The notes: generated by a model not told the origin, from the sequence alone. A DNA stretch of 64,000 nt from Arthrobacter livingstonensis (GCF_003219815.1 NZ_QJVD01000019.1:1-64000); one strand, 5' to 3'; shown: positions 16,272 to 25,439, counted from the stretch's first letter. Numbers and translations are program-made.

Positions 16272-18425
16272 TTACCGCTGCTTCCAACGGACCAGGGCGT
16301 CAAGGGCCTCAATCTCGTCACCGGCAACACGCAGCGGGTTGATTTCCAGCTCTTCGAGCTCGTCGCCCAGGCCCACGGCCACCTGGGAAATCCGGAAGAT
16401 GATCTCGGCCAGTTTATTCAGGTCCGTCGCGACACTTCCACGGAATCCCTTCAGCAGGTCAATGCCCTTGAGGGATTCGAGCATGCGCCGGATCTCGGCC
16501 GGCCCCACGGGCAGCAGTCGCAGTGCGGAGTCCTTGAGGATCTCCACCATGACACCGCCAAATCCGACGGCGAGCACCAGTCCCCAGTGCGGGTCCCGGA
16601 CGATTCCCACGAGCAGTTCGTTCCCGGCGGGGCGCATGGGCGAGACGGCCACTCCCTGGATGTGTGCACCTGGGGCGAGATCGGCCACGGAGGCCATGAT
16701 GACCTCGTACGCCTCGGCGACGGCCTCGGCGTCGCGCAGCATCAGCCGCACGCCGCCAACTTCCGTCTTGTGCGCAATGTCCTCGGAGGCAACCTTGAGG
16801 ACCACGGGGTAGCCCGTGTCCTCGGCTGCCTCAACGGCCGCCTCGGCGGAAGTGGCGACGGCGGCCGGAACGTACGGAACGCCGTGCTCCCGCAGGAACG
16901 CGCCGGCCTCAATTTCGGTCCAGCCCTCGGCACCGGCGGGCTTCTCGATCACCTCTGTCGGTGCCACGACGGGGTCGGTGGCGAGTTCATCCGACCGCTT
17001 GCTCCACCAGGCGCTGCGGGCCACGGCCGGGATGCCGCGGTCAAAGGAATCAGAGGCATGCGGCAGTCCGTGTTCGGTGGCAAAGTTGCGCCCAAATTCG
17101 GTGACCTCGGTGGGCAGAAAGCTCATGCCAATGACGGGTTTCGGGGATGAGGTGAGCTGGCGGTGCAGCTCATCCTGGTTCAGCCGGCCCATGTCAGCCA
17201 TGGGCTTGCTCATGGGCCAGCCGCTGTTGATGACGATGAAGTCAAAGTTGTCGTCGTCAATGAAGCACTGGTTGGCCTTGGTGATGATGGTCGGGTCCAC
17301 CGAGATGTAGCCGGTGGTGTCCATGGGGTTGTTGACGGTGGAGAAGGTGGGCAGGCCGGCGTCGTGCAGGGCCTGCACCGTGCTCTCGGCGGGGGCGGGC
17401 ATTTCCAGCCCGGCTTCCTCGGCCTTCTCGGCGATCAGTGCGCACATGGCACCGGAGCCGGTCACCACGCCCATGCGGTTGCCGGAAATCCGGCCGTGGG
17501 ATTCCATGATGCCGGCGGTCGCCACCAGGTCCTCGATGTTGTCCACGCGCACCACGCCGAACTGCCTGCACGCGGCGTCGATGATCTTGTCATCCCCCAC
17601 GAGCGAGCCGGTGTGGGCGGCTGCCACGCGGGCAGAGGCTTCGCCCCGGCCTGCCTTGAACACCACGATCGGCTTGCCGGCCAGGCGGGCGCGTTTCGCC
17701 ACGGACAGGAAGTGGCCCGGGTTGGAGATTTGCTCCAGGTAGGCGGCAATGACGCGGGTGTCGGGATCGTCAACGAGCATGTCCATGACGTCGATGGCGG
17801 TGATCATGGCCTCGTTGCCCACCGTGACGGCCGTCGAACAGCCCACCCCGCGGGAGGCCATGTGCGGCAGGAGGTAGATGGCCAAGGCTCCGGACTGGCT
17901 GGCCACACCAACACCGCCGGGGATCATGGGCATCTGCGTCATGTGGCTGAACGCGGCCACCTTCGCGTGGGAGTTCACGAAACCCAGGTTGTTTGGGCCC
18001 AGTATGAGCTGGTCGGCTTCGCGCGCACGCTCCACGAGCCGCGACTGAAGCGCCTGGCCCTCAGGCCCGGCCTCACCGAGGCCGGCGGCCAGCATGATCA
18101 GGTTGCGGATGCCCTTGACCCTGGCCTCTTCAAGGATGGTCTCGAGCGAGTTGGCGCCGGTGAGCACGATGGCCAGCTCGGGCACGGTGGGCAGTTCGGC
18201 AATCGAGGTGAACGACGGCTGGCCGTGGCATTCCTCCCCGCGCCGGTTGACCATGTAAAGCTCCCCCTCAAAACCGCCGGAGCGGAGGTTGGAATGGGTG
18301 AAGTGCGACCAGCTGGACTTCGTGTTGGCGCCGATGATCACAATGCTTCGGGGTTCAACAAGTTCACGCAGCCGTGCCGTGTCAAGGGTCTTCAATGTGG
18401 CGACCTCGCCTGTCATCGTTGTCAT
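16272..18425 (-). CDS. acyl-CoA synthetase, NDP-forming (ATP-grasp) type
   Basis: Predicted 717-residue ligase activating a carboxylic acid with CoA by way of a phosphohistidine. The order is a CoA-binding domain (about 20-150, SIVIIGANTKSSW), two ligase-CoA domains (about 160-470, with GVASQSGALAIYL), the phosphorylated histidine in AAHTGSLVGDD near residue 270, and a C-terminal ATP-grasp domain (about 500-717, YPVVLKVASEDIAHKTEVGG and ELEINPL). This type often starts catabolism of aromatic or unusual acids rather than ordinary fatty acids. It follows the acyl-CoA dehydrogenase gene by 81 bases and precedes the TetR gene by 80. The acid substrate is unknown. Confidence 0.9.
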   Translation of the reverse strand: MTTMTGEVATLKTLDTARLRELVEPRSIVIIGANTKSSWSHFTHSNLRSGGFEGELYMVNRRGEECHGQPSFTSIAELPTVPELAIVLTGANSLETILEEARVKGIRNLIMLAAGLGEAGPEGQALQSRLVERAREADQLILGPNNLGFVNSHAKVAAFSHMTQMPMIPGGVGVASQSGALAIYLLPHMASRGVGCSTAVTVGNEAMITAIDVMDMLVDDPDTRVIAAYLEQISNPGHFLSVAKRARLAGKPIVVFKAGRGEASARVAAAHTGSLVGDDKIIDAACRQFGVVRVDNIEDLVATAGIMESHGRISGNRMGVVTGSGAMCALIAEKAEEAGLEMPAPAESTVQALHDAGLPTFSTVNNPMDTTGYISVDPTIITKANQCFIDDDNFDFIVINSGWPMSKPMADMGRLNQDELHRQLTSSPKPVIGMSFLPTEVTEFGRNFATEHGLPHASDSFDRGIPAVARSAWWSKRSDELATDPVVAPTEVIEKPAGAEGWTEIEAGAFLREHGVPYVPAAVATSAEAAVEAAEDTGYPVVLKVASEDIAHKTEVGGVRLMLRDAEAVAEAYEVIMASVADLAPGAHIQGVAVSPMRPAGNELLVGIVRDPHWGLVLAVGFGGVMVEILKDSALRLLPVGPAEIRRMLESLKGIDLLKGFRGSVATDLNKLAEIIFRISQVAVGLGDELEELEINPLRVAGDEIEALDALVRWKQR

Positions 18426-18506
18426 GCGAAAAGGGTTCCTTTCGGTGAAACTTAGAGTACTGAAGGATTGTTCGTCGCCGCAGCGTTCCTGCGGCCGGCG
18501 CAGGGC

Positions 18507-20714
18507 CTATCCCCTGGGCAGCCCAAGGATGCGTTCGGCGATGACATTGAGCTGGATTTCAACCGTTCCGCCACCAATGAGGACCTGGGGCACACCCAGC
18601 AGCCCGGTCACCGCATCCGCCGGCGCCTGGGCGAACAGTGCTGCCGGGCCGGCCAGCTGCAGAACCAGGGTGGCGGCTTCACGGGAGAGCCGGGCGTGGG
18701 CGACCTTCGCCAGGGACGAGCCAACGCCGGGCTGGAGTCCGTTGACCTGGCGCAGGGTTTCCCGCAGGTTAAGGGCGCCAATGGCGGAGCTGACGGCCAC
18801 AATGCGGCCCAAAGTCGCGTAGGCCTCGTCGGCGGTTGCCGCGTAGCCGCCATCAGTGATGAGTCGGCGCAGGGACTCCTCGGTTCCGGCCGAAACGCCC
18901 GCGGAGATCTGGGTGCGCTCGTTCTGCAACGTGGTGGCGGTGATTCGCCAGCCTTGGCCCGTTTCGCCCAGCAGGTAGGTGTCCGGGATGAACACCGAGT
19001 CCAGGAACACCTCGTTGAATTCGGCGTCGCCCGTGGACTGCTTCAGCGGCCTGACGTCCACGCCCTTGGCGCGCATGTCAACGAGGAAGTAGCTCAGGCC
19101 CTTGTGCTTGGGCACGTCGGCGTCGGTGCGCGCGAGGCAGATGCCCCAGTCCGCTTCGTGGGCCCCGGAGGTCCAGACCTTCTGCCCCCTCAGTTCCCAG
19201 CCGCCGTCGACCTTCACGGCGCGGGTGGACAGGCCGGCGAGATCGGAACCGGCACCGGGTTCGGAGAAGAGCTGGCACCAGATGAGTTCGCCGCGCAGGG
19301 TGGGGAGGGCGAACTGTTCCTTAACGTCCTCGCTGCCGTAGGCGAGGATCGTGGGCATGGCCCATTCTCCAATCACCGATGAGGGCTGCAGGAGCCCGCG
19401 ACGGGCGTATTCCTGGGCAATGACGACCTGTTCGGAGGGGCTTGCGCCGAGGCCGTAGGGGGCCGGCCAGTGCGGGGCTGCAAGGCCGTTCTCGGCCAGG
19501 AACGTGCGCTGCGAGCCACGGGAGTTCCACCGGCCGCCGTCGTGTTCGTTGGCCAGCACAGCCGCCTCGTCCAGGAGCGCGCCGATGCGCTGGCGGAACG
19601 CGGGCTCTTCGTCCGGCAGTTCGATGTCGATGCGGCGGTCAAGCTCCAGGGCCGCTCGGCCCAGTGCGGTGGCGCCGGCACCCGCCGGGGCCACCTGGGC
19701 CGCCGCGGCAATGGCGCGGCGCAGGTACAGGTGGGCGTCGTGCTCCCACGTGTAGCCGATGCCGCCAAAGATCGTGACGGCTTCGGTCAGTGCGTCCACC
19801 GACGGGACAATGCCCGCCTGGATCGCGGAGCCGGCCGCGAGTGCCTGCTGGTCGGCATCCTGGTCCAGGGCCACCAGCGCAGACCAGGCGGCAGCGGTGG
19901 CCAGTTCGGAGGCGATGAGCAGGTTGGCGCACTTGTGCTTGACGGCCTGGAAGGAGCCGATGGGCTTGCCGAACTGTTCGCGGATCTTGGCGTAGTCAGT
20001 GGTGGCTTCCACGGCCCAGCGCATGATGCCCGATGCTTCCGCGGCAAGCAGGCCGGCCTGCAGGGTTTCCACGTACTGCGCATCGAGGCCCGCCAGAACG
20101 TCCTGGGGGTCGATCGCCAGTCCGTCCAGCACGAGCGTTCCGGCGTCGCGGGTCAGGTCCGTGCAGTTGCCGGCAACCTTGGAAACGCCCGCGCTCTCGG
20201 CATCAACGAGCGCAAAGCGGGTGGCCGCCCCGTCGTTGAAACCGACAACGAGCCATTCGGCGGAGAGCAGCGACGCCACCGGCACCCGTCCGCTGAGCGT
20301 CCAGCCCTCGCCCTCGGCGACAGCCGTGACGGCGGGGGTTGGCATGACGAGGGCGCCCGTGGCACCTTCTGCGAAAATGTCCAGGCCGTGCGTGGATGCC
20401 TTGCAATCCGCGGCACCGGCCACGGCAGCGCTGGCCAGGACCGTGGAGACGTACGGGCCGGGAACCAGCCGACGTCCGAATTCCTCGACTACAACGCCCG
20501 TGTCAACAACGCTGCCGCCCTGCCCTCCTCGCTCTTCACTGATGTGCAGGGCATGCAGCCCGTTCTCCACGAGCTCGTCCCAGTGCGGGGGACGGCCCCC
20601 GGCACCGCAGGCCTCCAGGTTTTCGCGGGTCAGGCGGATATCGGCGAAGCGGTCGGCAAAGTCGGATACGGCGGCGGCCAGATCGGCTTGCTCTTCGGCG
20701 AGGGACAGCGGCAT
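18507..20714 (-). CDS. fused double-domain acyl-CoA dehydrogenase
   Basis: Predicted 735-residue FAD enzyme consisting of two complete acyl-CoA dehydrogenase units. The first (about 1-360) has REQFGKPIGSFQAVKHK and FGGIGYTWEHDAHLYLRRA. The second (about 370-735) has LFSEPGAGSDLAGLST, GQKVWTSGAHEADW and the C-terminal GGGTVEIQLNVIAERILG. In steroid side-chain catabolism the two types are separate subunits of a heterotetramer; here they are one chain. Start at ATG 20714 with GGAG upstream. It is the first gene of the cluster after the promoter with the perfect TetR-type palindrome. It would form the enoyl-CoA for the MaoC hydratase and pass electrons to EtfAB. Confidence 0.9.
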   Translation of the reverse strand: MPLSLAEEQADLAAAVSDFADRFADIRLTRENLEACGAGGRPPHWDELVENGLHALHISEERGGQGGSVVDTGVVVEEFGRRLVPGPYVSTVLASAAVAGAADCKASTHGLDIFAEGATGALVMPTPAVTAVAEGEGWTLSGRVPVASLLSAEWLVVGFNDGAATRFALVDAESAGVSKVAGNCTDLTRDAGTLVLDGLAIDPQDVLAGLDAQYVETLQAGLLAAEASGIMRWAVEATTDYAKIREQFGKPIGSFQAVKHKCANLLIASELATAAAWSALVALDQDADQQALAAGSAIQAGIVPSVDALTEAVTIFGGIGYTWEHDAHLYLRRAIAAAAQVAPAGAGATALGRAALELDRRIDIELPDEEPAFRQRIGALLDEAAVLANEHDGGRWNSRGSQRTFLAENGLAAPHWPAPYGLGASPSEQVVIAQEYARRGLLQPSSVIGEWAMPTILAYGSEDVKEQFALPTLRGELIWCQLFSEPGAGSDLAGLSTRAVKVDGGWELRGQKVWTSGAHEADWGICLARTDADVPKHKGLSYFLVDMRAKGVDVRPLKQSTGDAEFNEVFLDSVFIPDTYLLGETGQGWRITATTLQNERTQISAGVSAGTEESLRRLITDGGYAATADEAYATLGRIVAVSSAIGALNLRETLRQVNGLQPGVGSSLAKVAHARLSREAATLVLQLAGPAALFAQAPADAVTGLLGVPQVLIGGGTVEIQLNVIAERILGLPRG

Positions 20715-20787
20715 CTAATCACTCCAAGATCACGGACGGCGGTTCCCGACGGGGGTACGCAATGTCCAGCGGCTAATTCAATAACTG

Positions 20788-20819
20788 AAACTAGACTCTA
20801 GTTTAATTTTGTGATGCAA
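20788..20819 (-). promoter_or_regulatory. promoter of the catabolic cluster with perfect TetR-type operator
   Basis: A 17-bp perfect palindrome (8-base arms AAACTAGA/TCTAGTTT around one base, 20788-20804). On the minus strand TTGCAT (20814-20819) and TCTAGT (20790-20795) with an 18-base spacer give a plausible promoter that the palindrome overlaps, so bound repressor would block RNA polymerase. A near copy lies at 9557-9571. Confidence 0.65.
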
Positions 20820-21497
20820 GCAATAGTTTTCTGACGTTAGGCTTCAAAATGTTGGCGATCTACCTAGTGGACCCGGCGTACCGTCCTTCCATGCCCCGAG
20901 GCGGTGTGCTCTACCAGGGGCAGCATGGCGACTTTTGGCGTGGTTCGGTGACGTCGAGGCCTGTGGTTTTCGACGCTAAATATCGCACCTCTGCGGGAGT
21001 CGCTGCCTACGGAAGGTTCGCAAGGACTTGGCTCTGCGCGGTCGTGAAATGAAGGTAGCGGCACAGGCCTCGGCGCGAACCCTCAAGTGGGTTCCGACGT
21101 CGAAAATCAGGGACAAGTCCGAGGCCACCTCCGGTTCGCGATGACCAGGGAACGATACACGGAGGTTGAGTCAGCCTTGGGGCGGATGAGAAAACTTCCC
21201 TAACAATTCGGCGAGACTCGCTTGTTCGGCTCGAAGAAAACACAATGCCACGCCCAAGCGCGACGGGGCGGACAGGTGTGGTCAACAGCCCATGGAACCA
21301 CCCGCGCATCTTGCGGGTGTAGCAGACGCCGCGGATCTGCGGGGCGATTCCTGCCGTGAGGATAATGACGCCCGTTCTTGGGTGCGAGGTGACTTCGCGC
21401 CGGTATCGTGGTTAGTGATGCTGATCTGTTCACCACATCCGCCCGCGAAGGGTTGGCACTCCTGCTGCCCAGCAACTCACGCAAAGGTAAAGGCACC
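20820..21497. other. long intergenic region, nothing identified
   Basis: About 680 bases between the divergent catabolic cluster and the FUSC-type gene. Open frames on both strands are short and not recognisable. I see no repeat, hairpin or RNA gene that I can support. Confidence 0.4.
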
Positions 21498-22442
21498 ATG
21501 GCGATCTTTAGCCGTCCCCAACCGGGAACCCTGCCCATAACGCTCAAGCTTCTAGTGGCAATTATGGTTCCTTCCGTCATCGTCAGCGTGCTGGGAGGTG
21601 CCTCGGCCAGCATGGGCTTTGGTCTGGCCATGGGCCTGGGGATGGCGGTCACACCCGTAAGCAAGCCGCGTCAAGCCGCGCTACTGGTGACCGTGGGTGC
21701 CGCTCTCGGCGGTTTGGCGTCCTTGGCAGGCGCAACGCCTTGGGCCATCGCGGTTCTCATGTTCGTCTCTGCGATCCTCTTTGCGGCTACCAATCAGCGC
21801 TCGGCCGGACTGCTCTCGCTGACTCCGGTCATGGTGATCCTCTTTGGTCCCGGTCCCATCAACCTCCCCTGGTGGTCCGCAGTTCTGTGGATCCTTGCCG
21901 GTGGCTTGGCTGGTGCCCTGATCACCCGTTTGCTCAAGTTCCAGGCCCCGACACTTCCGGTGGAAAAACGCACCGCGTGGGAGCACGGCATCGCGGTGGG
22001 CCTATTGTGTGCGGCGATCATGTACTGGGCCTTGGCCAACAACATCCCCCATGGGTACTGGGTCGCGGTGACAGTTCTGATGGCCCTGCGGCCATTGGCC
22101 AATCAGCGGCGCGAGACCCTCAACGGACGCCTCATCGGCACCTTCCTTGGGGCCATTATCGCCTTGCTGGCCGTGTTGTTCCTACCCGTATGGGGCGCCG
22201 TCACAGTGGCTGTACTGTGCCTGTTCTTCCTGGTCTGGTATTCCATGGGCGGGGCATACCTCATGCAGGCCCTGGCCTTGACACCGATGCTGTTGATCTT
22301 CGCTTCCCTCGGGGACATCGAGCGCGGATTCGAACTGACCGTTGAACGAGTCATTTTCACGGTGATCGGAATTATCGCAGCGGTGCTGCTCGCCCTAATG
22401 CTTCGGCACTGGGAATCCCGGCGTGAGGCCGTCTCCGGCTAA
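21498..22442 (+). CDS. FUSC-type integral membrane protein
   Basis: Predicted 314-residue membrane protein with about ten hydrophobic helices in two blocks, split by a short charged linker near residue 165 (LLKFQAPTLPVEKRT). The second block starts HGIAVGLLCAAIMYW and contains HGYWVAVTVLMALRP and RLIGTFLGAIIALLA, a pattern typical of the fusaric-acid-resistance (FUSC/aromatic-acid exporter) superfamily. Start at ATG 21498, which follows AAAGGCACC. It is transcribed away from the catabolic cluster and may export an aromatic or other organic acid; no direct evidence of the substrate. Confidence 0.7.
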   Translation: MAIFSRPQPGTLPITLKLLVAIMVPSVIVSVLGGASASMGFGLAMGLGMAVTPVSKPRQAALLVTVGAALGGLASLAGATPWAIAVLMFVSAILFAATNQRSAGLLSLTPVMVILFGPGPINLPWWSAVLWILAGGLAGALITRLLKFQAPTLPVEKRTAWEHGIAVGLLCAAIMYWALANNIPHGYWVAVTVLMALRPLANQRRETLNGRLIGTFLGAIIALLAVLFLPVWGAVTVAVLCLFFLVWYSMGGAYLMQALALTPMLLIFASLGDIERGFELTVERVIFTVIGIIAAVLLALMLRHWESRREAVSG

Positions 22443-22731
22443 AACTCCAACGCCATCCCTGTACGACAGCATGCCCCGTTACCCCCATCTGCTGATGCAG
22501 TATCACGGAGGGGTGTGGTTTCACCGCTAAATGTCGCATTCCCAAGTTCCTGAGCTCGCAGTGCCCAGCGATCCGCAAGGGAACCCTGGCCGGATAATTG
22601 TAGGACGTCGACGGCTGGCTCAGGTTCGAATGCGCGGAAATTGCAGCATGTGGGCGCACCTTTATGGCCATACATTTATCGGCGACACCCTGTCCTGCAT
22701 CGTGAGTTGGGGACTTGCATCCATGGGGAGG

Positions 22732-23207
22732 ATGAATATTACGTTGTCATTGTCGCGCGCCACTGTGTTGGGAACTCATACCCTCTCAGGGTGCACCGAT
22801 GCCGCTTCCTCCCCCGCAGCAACATCAGGGAAGGCAAAAGTTTCAACTTCACCCCAGTCGATAGCTCACGATGCGATAGCGTTCGAGGTCCAGAGACCAA
22901 GGGTAGAAAATGCGGCGGCCTCAGCTCCGGTCCTGAAACAATTTAGCGGCACAGGGTCCTCAACTATTCAGATCGGCCCGCTACCTTCTGGATACAAGAA
23001 GCTGGGTACTACTGTGAACTGCGATGGACCAGGTGATTGGGAGACCAACATCGTTCAAAAGAGACTGCATGCGGCCGATCCGGTTGCACAGTGCAAGGCG
23101 GGGCCACAGTGACGTACCCAATCGATGAGCCGTTGAAGGATCAGACTGTCAAAGTCACAATCGACGCCGGCACCAAGTTCTGAATCACGTTCTTCACCAC
23201 GGCTTAG
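22732..23207 (+). pseudogene. decayed small secreted lipoprotein gene
   Basis: The frame reads a poor signal-like start and LSGCTDAASSPAATSG, a lipobox-like segment, then a secreted-type body (FSGTGSSTIQIGPLPSGYKKLG) up to VAQCKAG at about 23094, where a stop follows. The next frame continues sensibly as GATVTYPIDEPLKDQTVKV and DAGTKF, then TGA where a tryptophan codon would fit, then ITFFTTA and a stop at 23205. One frameshift and one nonsense change explain the pattern. The original function is unknown. Confidence 0.55.
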
Positions 23208-23267
23208 CCTTGATCTCCACCGATAAAAGGTCGGGGTCGCTCGGCGTTTTAAACACGAAATGCCGGT

Positions 23268-23767
23268 CTCTTTAATGAGCTCGGTCCGAACAGCGCACTT
23301 CAAGGCCACTCCCCCACAGCATATCCGCAGGTCAGCGGCGCCACCCAGACCAAATGTCGGGTTCCGACCGACGACCGTTGCGTTCGAACACCAAAGCCAT
23401 TTAAGCACGAAATGACGGGGCCGAAACCGTCCCCGTCACTGCGAAAAACCCTGTAAATCCGGGCTTTTCTGCCCGAGATCCCCTGTCGGGTTCGAACCGA
23501 TGACCATTGCATTCTATGCGGTCATTGCCCATGAAAACTGTCCATTTCGCGGCCAAAACGCCCATCATTGCGGGCTGTTGGCAACTATCGACCACCAATG
23601 GGCCTCCTATGGGATTCGAACCCATGACCCCCGCTGTCGCCTCTATCGTCAATATCGACTTGCCAATGGTCGTTCCTGGCCTTTGTTGGTGCGAAACGCG
23701 CGCAACAATGGATGGTACTGAAAAGGCGGCAGTTGTCACTAAATTTAATGAGTTTCTAATGAGTCGG
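23268..23767. repeat. composite repeat B (attachment-like region)
   Basis: It starts with TTTAATGAGCTCGG, followed by CCGCAGGTCAGCGGC near 23330. Three tandem T-arm-like units follow: near 23357-23393, 23485-23521, and the best one in the core at 23590-23639. Then comes the block GCAACAATGGATGGTACTG and the paired motifs AATTTAATG and TTTCTAATGAGTCGG (23742-23767). The order is the same in copies C and E. It separates the catabolic block from the CHAT/protease block. I read the flanking TTTAATGAG-type direct repeats as arm-type recombinase sites; that is inference. Confidence 0.7.
23590..23639 (-). other. attachment-core-like tRNA 3'-end fragment (copy B)
   Basis: Minus strand: ATGGGTTCGAATCCCAT forms a perfect T-arm (5-bp stem, 7-base loop), followed by AGGAGGCCCATTGGTGGTC. 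No matching 5' acceptor strand, D-arm or anticodon arm is found upstream, so this is a tRNA 3' end only, as expected of an att site. Identical over 50 bases, apart from ends, with the cores of copies C and E. Confidence 0.65.
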
Positions 23768-24145
23768 TTACATTCACCCACTCATTCAGACCAATGCATA
23801 ACCATCCCAAAATATTCAATGCCGCATCAGTGACTTCTGGGCCAAGATGCCCAGAACCGGCTCGCAAACGCGAACGGGAAGCGTGCCAGCTCAGCCCACA
23901 AGGCCAGCGTCTGTGTACCCGGCCAGCACTAATCAATGTCTTGTGAACGTCGGTCACCAAGATCTGCACGATAGACCCGTCAAAGTTTCTTGCTCCAAGG
24001 ACAGGAACACGACACACATTGCATGCCAATTTCAAACGGCTATTTCCGCAGCCGGCGGTCGCAGGAAGAAGAATGTCAGTGGCTCACCGTAAGCTCTCCA
24101 ATAGCCGCCTCATTCGAGACGGCAGCAACTAAGGAGTCACCAAAA

Positions 24146-24262
24146 ATGCCGTCGGTTCCTACACTCACTTGCCCTCACTGTCGCCACACTTTCGTTGGAG
24201 TCAAAGTGACTCAGCACGGACTAATTCGCTGCGGTAAGTGCGGCAAGACGATTCGCATCTAG
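24146..24262 (+). CDS. 38-residue zinc-ribbon peptide
   Basis: A very small protein consisting of one treble-clef or zinc-ribbon module: CPHCRHTF near the N-terminus and CGKCGKTIRI at the C-terminus, with four cysteines in CxxC pairs. Start at ATG 24146, preceded by AAGGAG at ideal spacing, which together with the intact motif supports it as real. It lies 110 bases before the CHAT protease gene, in the same direction, with a strong hairpin between. It may be a partner, sensor or inhibitor of the protease; nothing more can be read from the sequence. Confidence 0.7.
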   Translation: MPSVPTLTCPHCRHTFVGVKVTQHGLIRCGKCGKTIRI

Positions 24263-24291
24263 CGCCCAGTCCACCCTGTGGTCGAAGCCTT

Positions 24292-24337
24292 AGGGGAGAT
24301 CATCGGGCTGAGTTCCTACTGCCCGATGATCTCCCCT
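24292..24337 (+). terminator. strong hairpin between zinc-ribbon and CHAT genes
   Basis: A 17-bp perfect stem (AGGGGAGATCATCGGGC and its complement) closes a 12-base loop, 29 bases after the zinc-ribbon stop codon. No T-run follows. It could be a terminator that leaves the CHAT gene under its own promoter or at reduced read-through, or an RNA processing or regulatory structure. Confidence 0.65.
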
Positions 24338-24371
24338 GCAACCCCCACCTTCAACATCTAAGGAAAATTGC

Positions 24372-25439
24372 ATGAGTTCGAGCCAGTATCGAAGTGAGTT
24401 AGAGCGTAAGCGTAAGCAGCGGACCGATGCTGAAACTAAGGCTGGGGAGAACCGTACGAAGGAGTCCCAGAAGCGCAGCGAGAGTGCAAAGTCGCGACTT
24501 GCGGCTTCCAAGGCCAGCAGTGAATCGACGAGGCAAAGCAAGTTACGGGAGTCGGAGCGCAAAGACAAAGAAGCCGAATCCGCGGGCAAAGAAGCTGGCA
24601 AATGGCAGGCAAAAGCGGCTGGTTTGATGAAGGATGAATCGACTTTGATGACGAGGCTGACCAATGCTGAGCGCAAGGAAAGTGTAGCTGCTGAGCAGAA
24701 GCGAAAGCGTGACCAGCAGCAATCTGATCGTCGATACGCTGCTGAACGGGCCGCATTGGAAGCGCGGTTGGCTGGTGCAGAGGCGACTGCTGATAGGGCT
24801 TTTCGGACATTGCCGGCGCCCAAGCCTGAAAAATTGAGGGTTCTAATATTGGGGGCGGCCTCTGAAGGAGACCTGCGGGTCGGGCGTGAACAGAAGCGCA
24901 TTCGTACCGCGGTGGAGTCAGCTCTACACCGCGATCAGATTGAACTCGACGTCAGACCTGCAGCGACGACGGTAGATCTACTTGATGGAATTACGCGATT
25001 TCGACCCCACATTGTTCACTTTTCTGGTCACAGCGACCACGATCTCATCATGTTCGAAGACGACACCGACGAACATCATGAAGGCGTCGTCGTCACCGCC
25101 CAGGCTTTCTCGAGGGCAATTCAAGCTACGGACGATCCCCCACTATTGGTGTTGCTGAATTCTTGCAATTCCGCCTCGCAGATTGACGATGTCGTTGCAA
25201 ACGTAACTCCATTCGCGATTGGCATGGCCGATAGCATCGATGATGCTGACGCTATCAATTACGCCGCACAGTTCTATGCCGCGGTGGCCAATGGCCAATC
25301 CATTAGGTCAGCTCATCTTTCAGGTCGAGTCGCCTTGGAGCTTGCAGGCCTCGACGGTGCGGCCCTGCCTACTCTCGCTCATGCGCCGGATGCTGATCCT
25401 ACCTCGACAATCCTTGTTGAACCAGCCAGCTGGCTTTAG
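24372..25439 (+). CDS. CHAT-domain (caspase-like) protease with N-terminal coiled coil
   Basis: Predicted 355-residue cytoplasmic protease. Residues 1-145 are highly charged, rich in K, R, E and Q, and look like a long coiled coil. Residues about 153-345 form a CHAT domain: LRVLILGAAS, the catalytic histidine H220 in IVHFSGHSD, and the catalytic cysteine C265 in VLLNSCNSAS, followed by VTPFAIGMADSIDD. CHAT proteases are effectors in several prokaryotic conflict and cell-suicide systems, in which the coiled coil or an adaptor domain receives the signal. It has a zinc-ribbon peptide upstream and a trypsin-like protease 2 kb downstream. The partner and trigger are unknown. Confidence 0.9.
   Translation: MSSSQYRSELERKRKQRTDAETKAGENRTKESQKRSESAKSRLAASKASSESTRQSKLRESERKDKEAESAGKEAGKWQAKAAGLMKDESTLMTRLTNAERKESVAAEQKRKRDQQQSDRRYAAERAALEARLAGAEATADRAFRTLPAPKPEKLRVLILGAASEGDLRVGREQKRIRTAVESALHRDQIELDVRPAATTVDLLDGITRFRPHIVHFSGHSDHDLIMFEDDTDEHHEGVVVTAQAFSRAIQATDDPPLLVLLNSCNSASQIDDVVANVTPFAIGMADSIDDADAINYAAQFYAAVANGQSIRSAHLSGRVALELAGLDGAALPTLAHAPDADPTSTILVEPASWL

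Noticed and set aside
17163-18455. 430-residue plus-strand open frame opposite the acyl-CoA synthetase
   Set aside because: Glycine/histidine/valine-rich antisense frame; the synthetase motifs on the minus strand are unambiguous.
23590-23720. Possible tRNA gene on the minus strand at the repeat cores
   Set aside because: The T-arm is perfect, but no 5' acceptor strand, D-arm or anticodon stem pairs upstream in copies B, C or E; only a 3' fragment is present.
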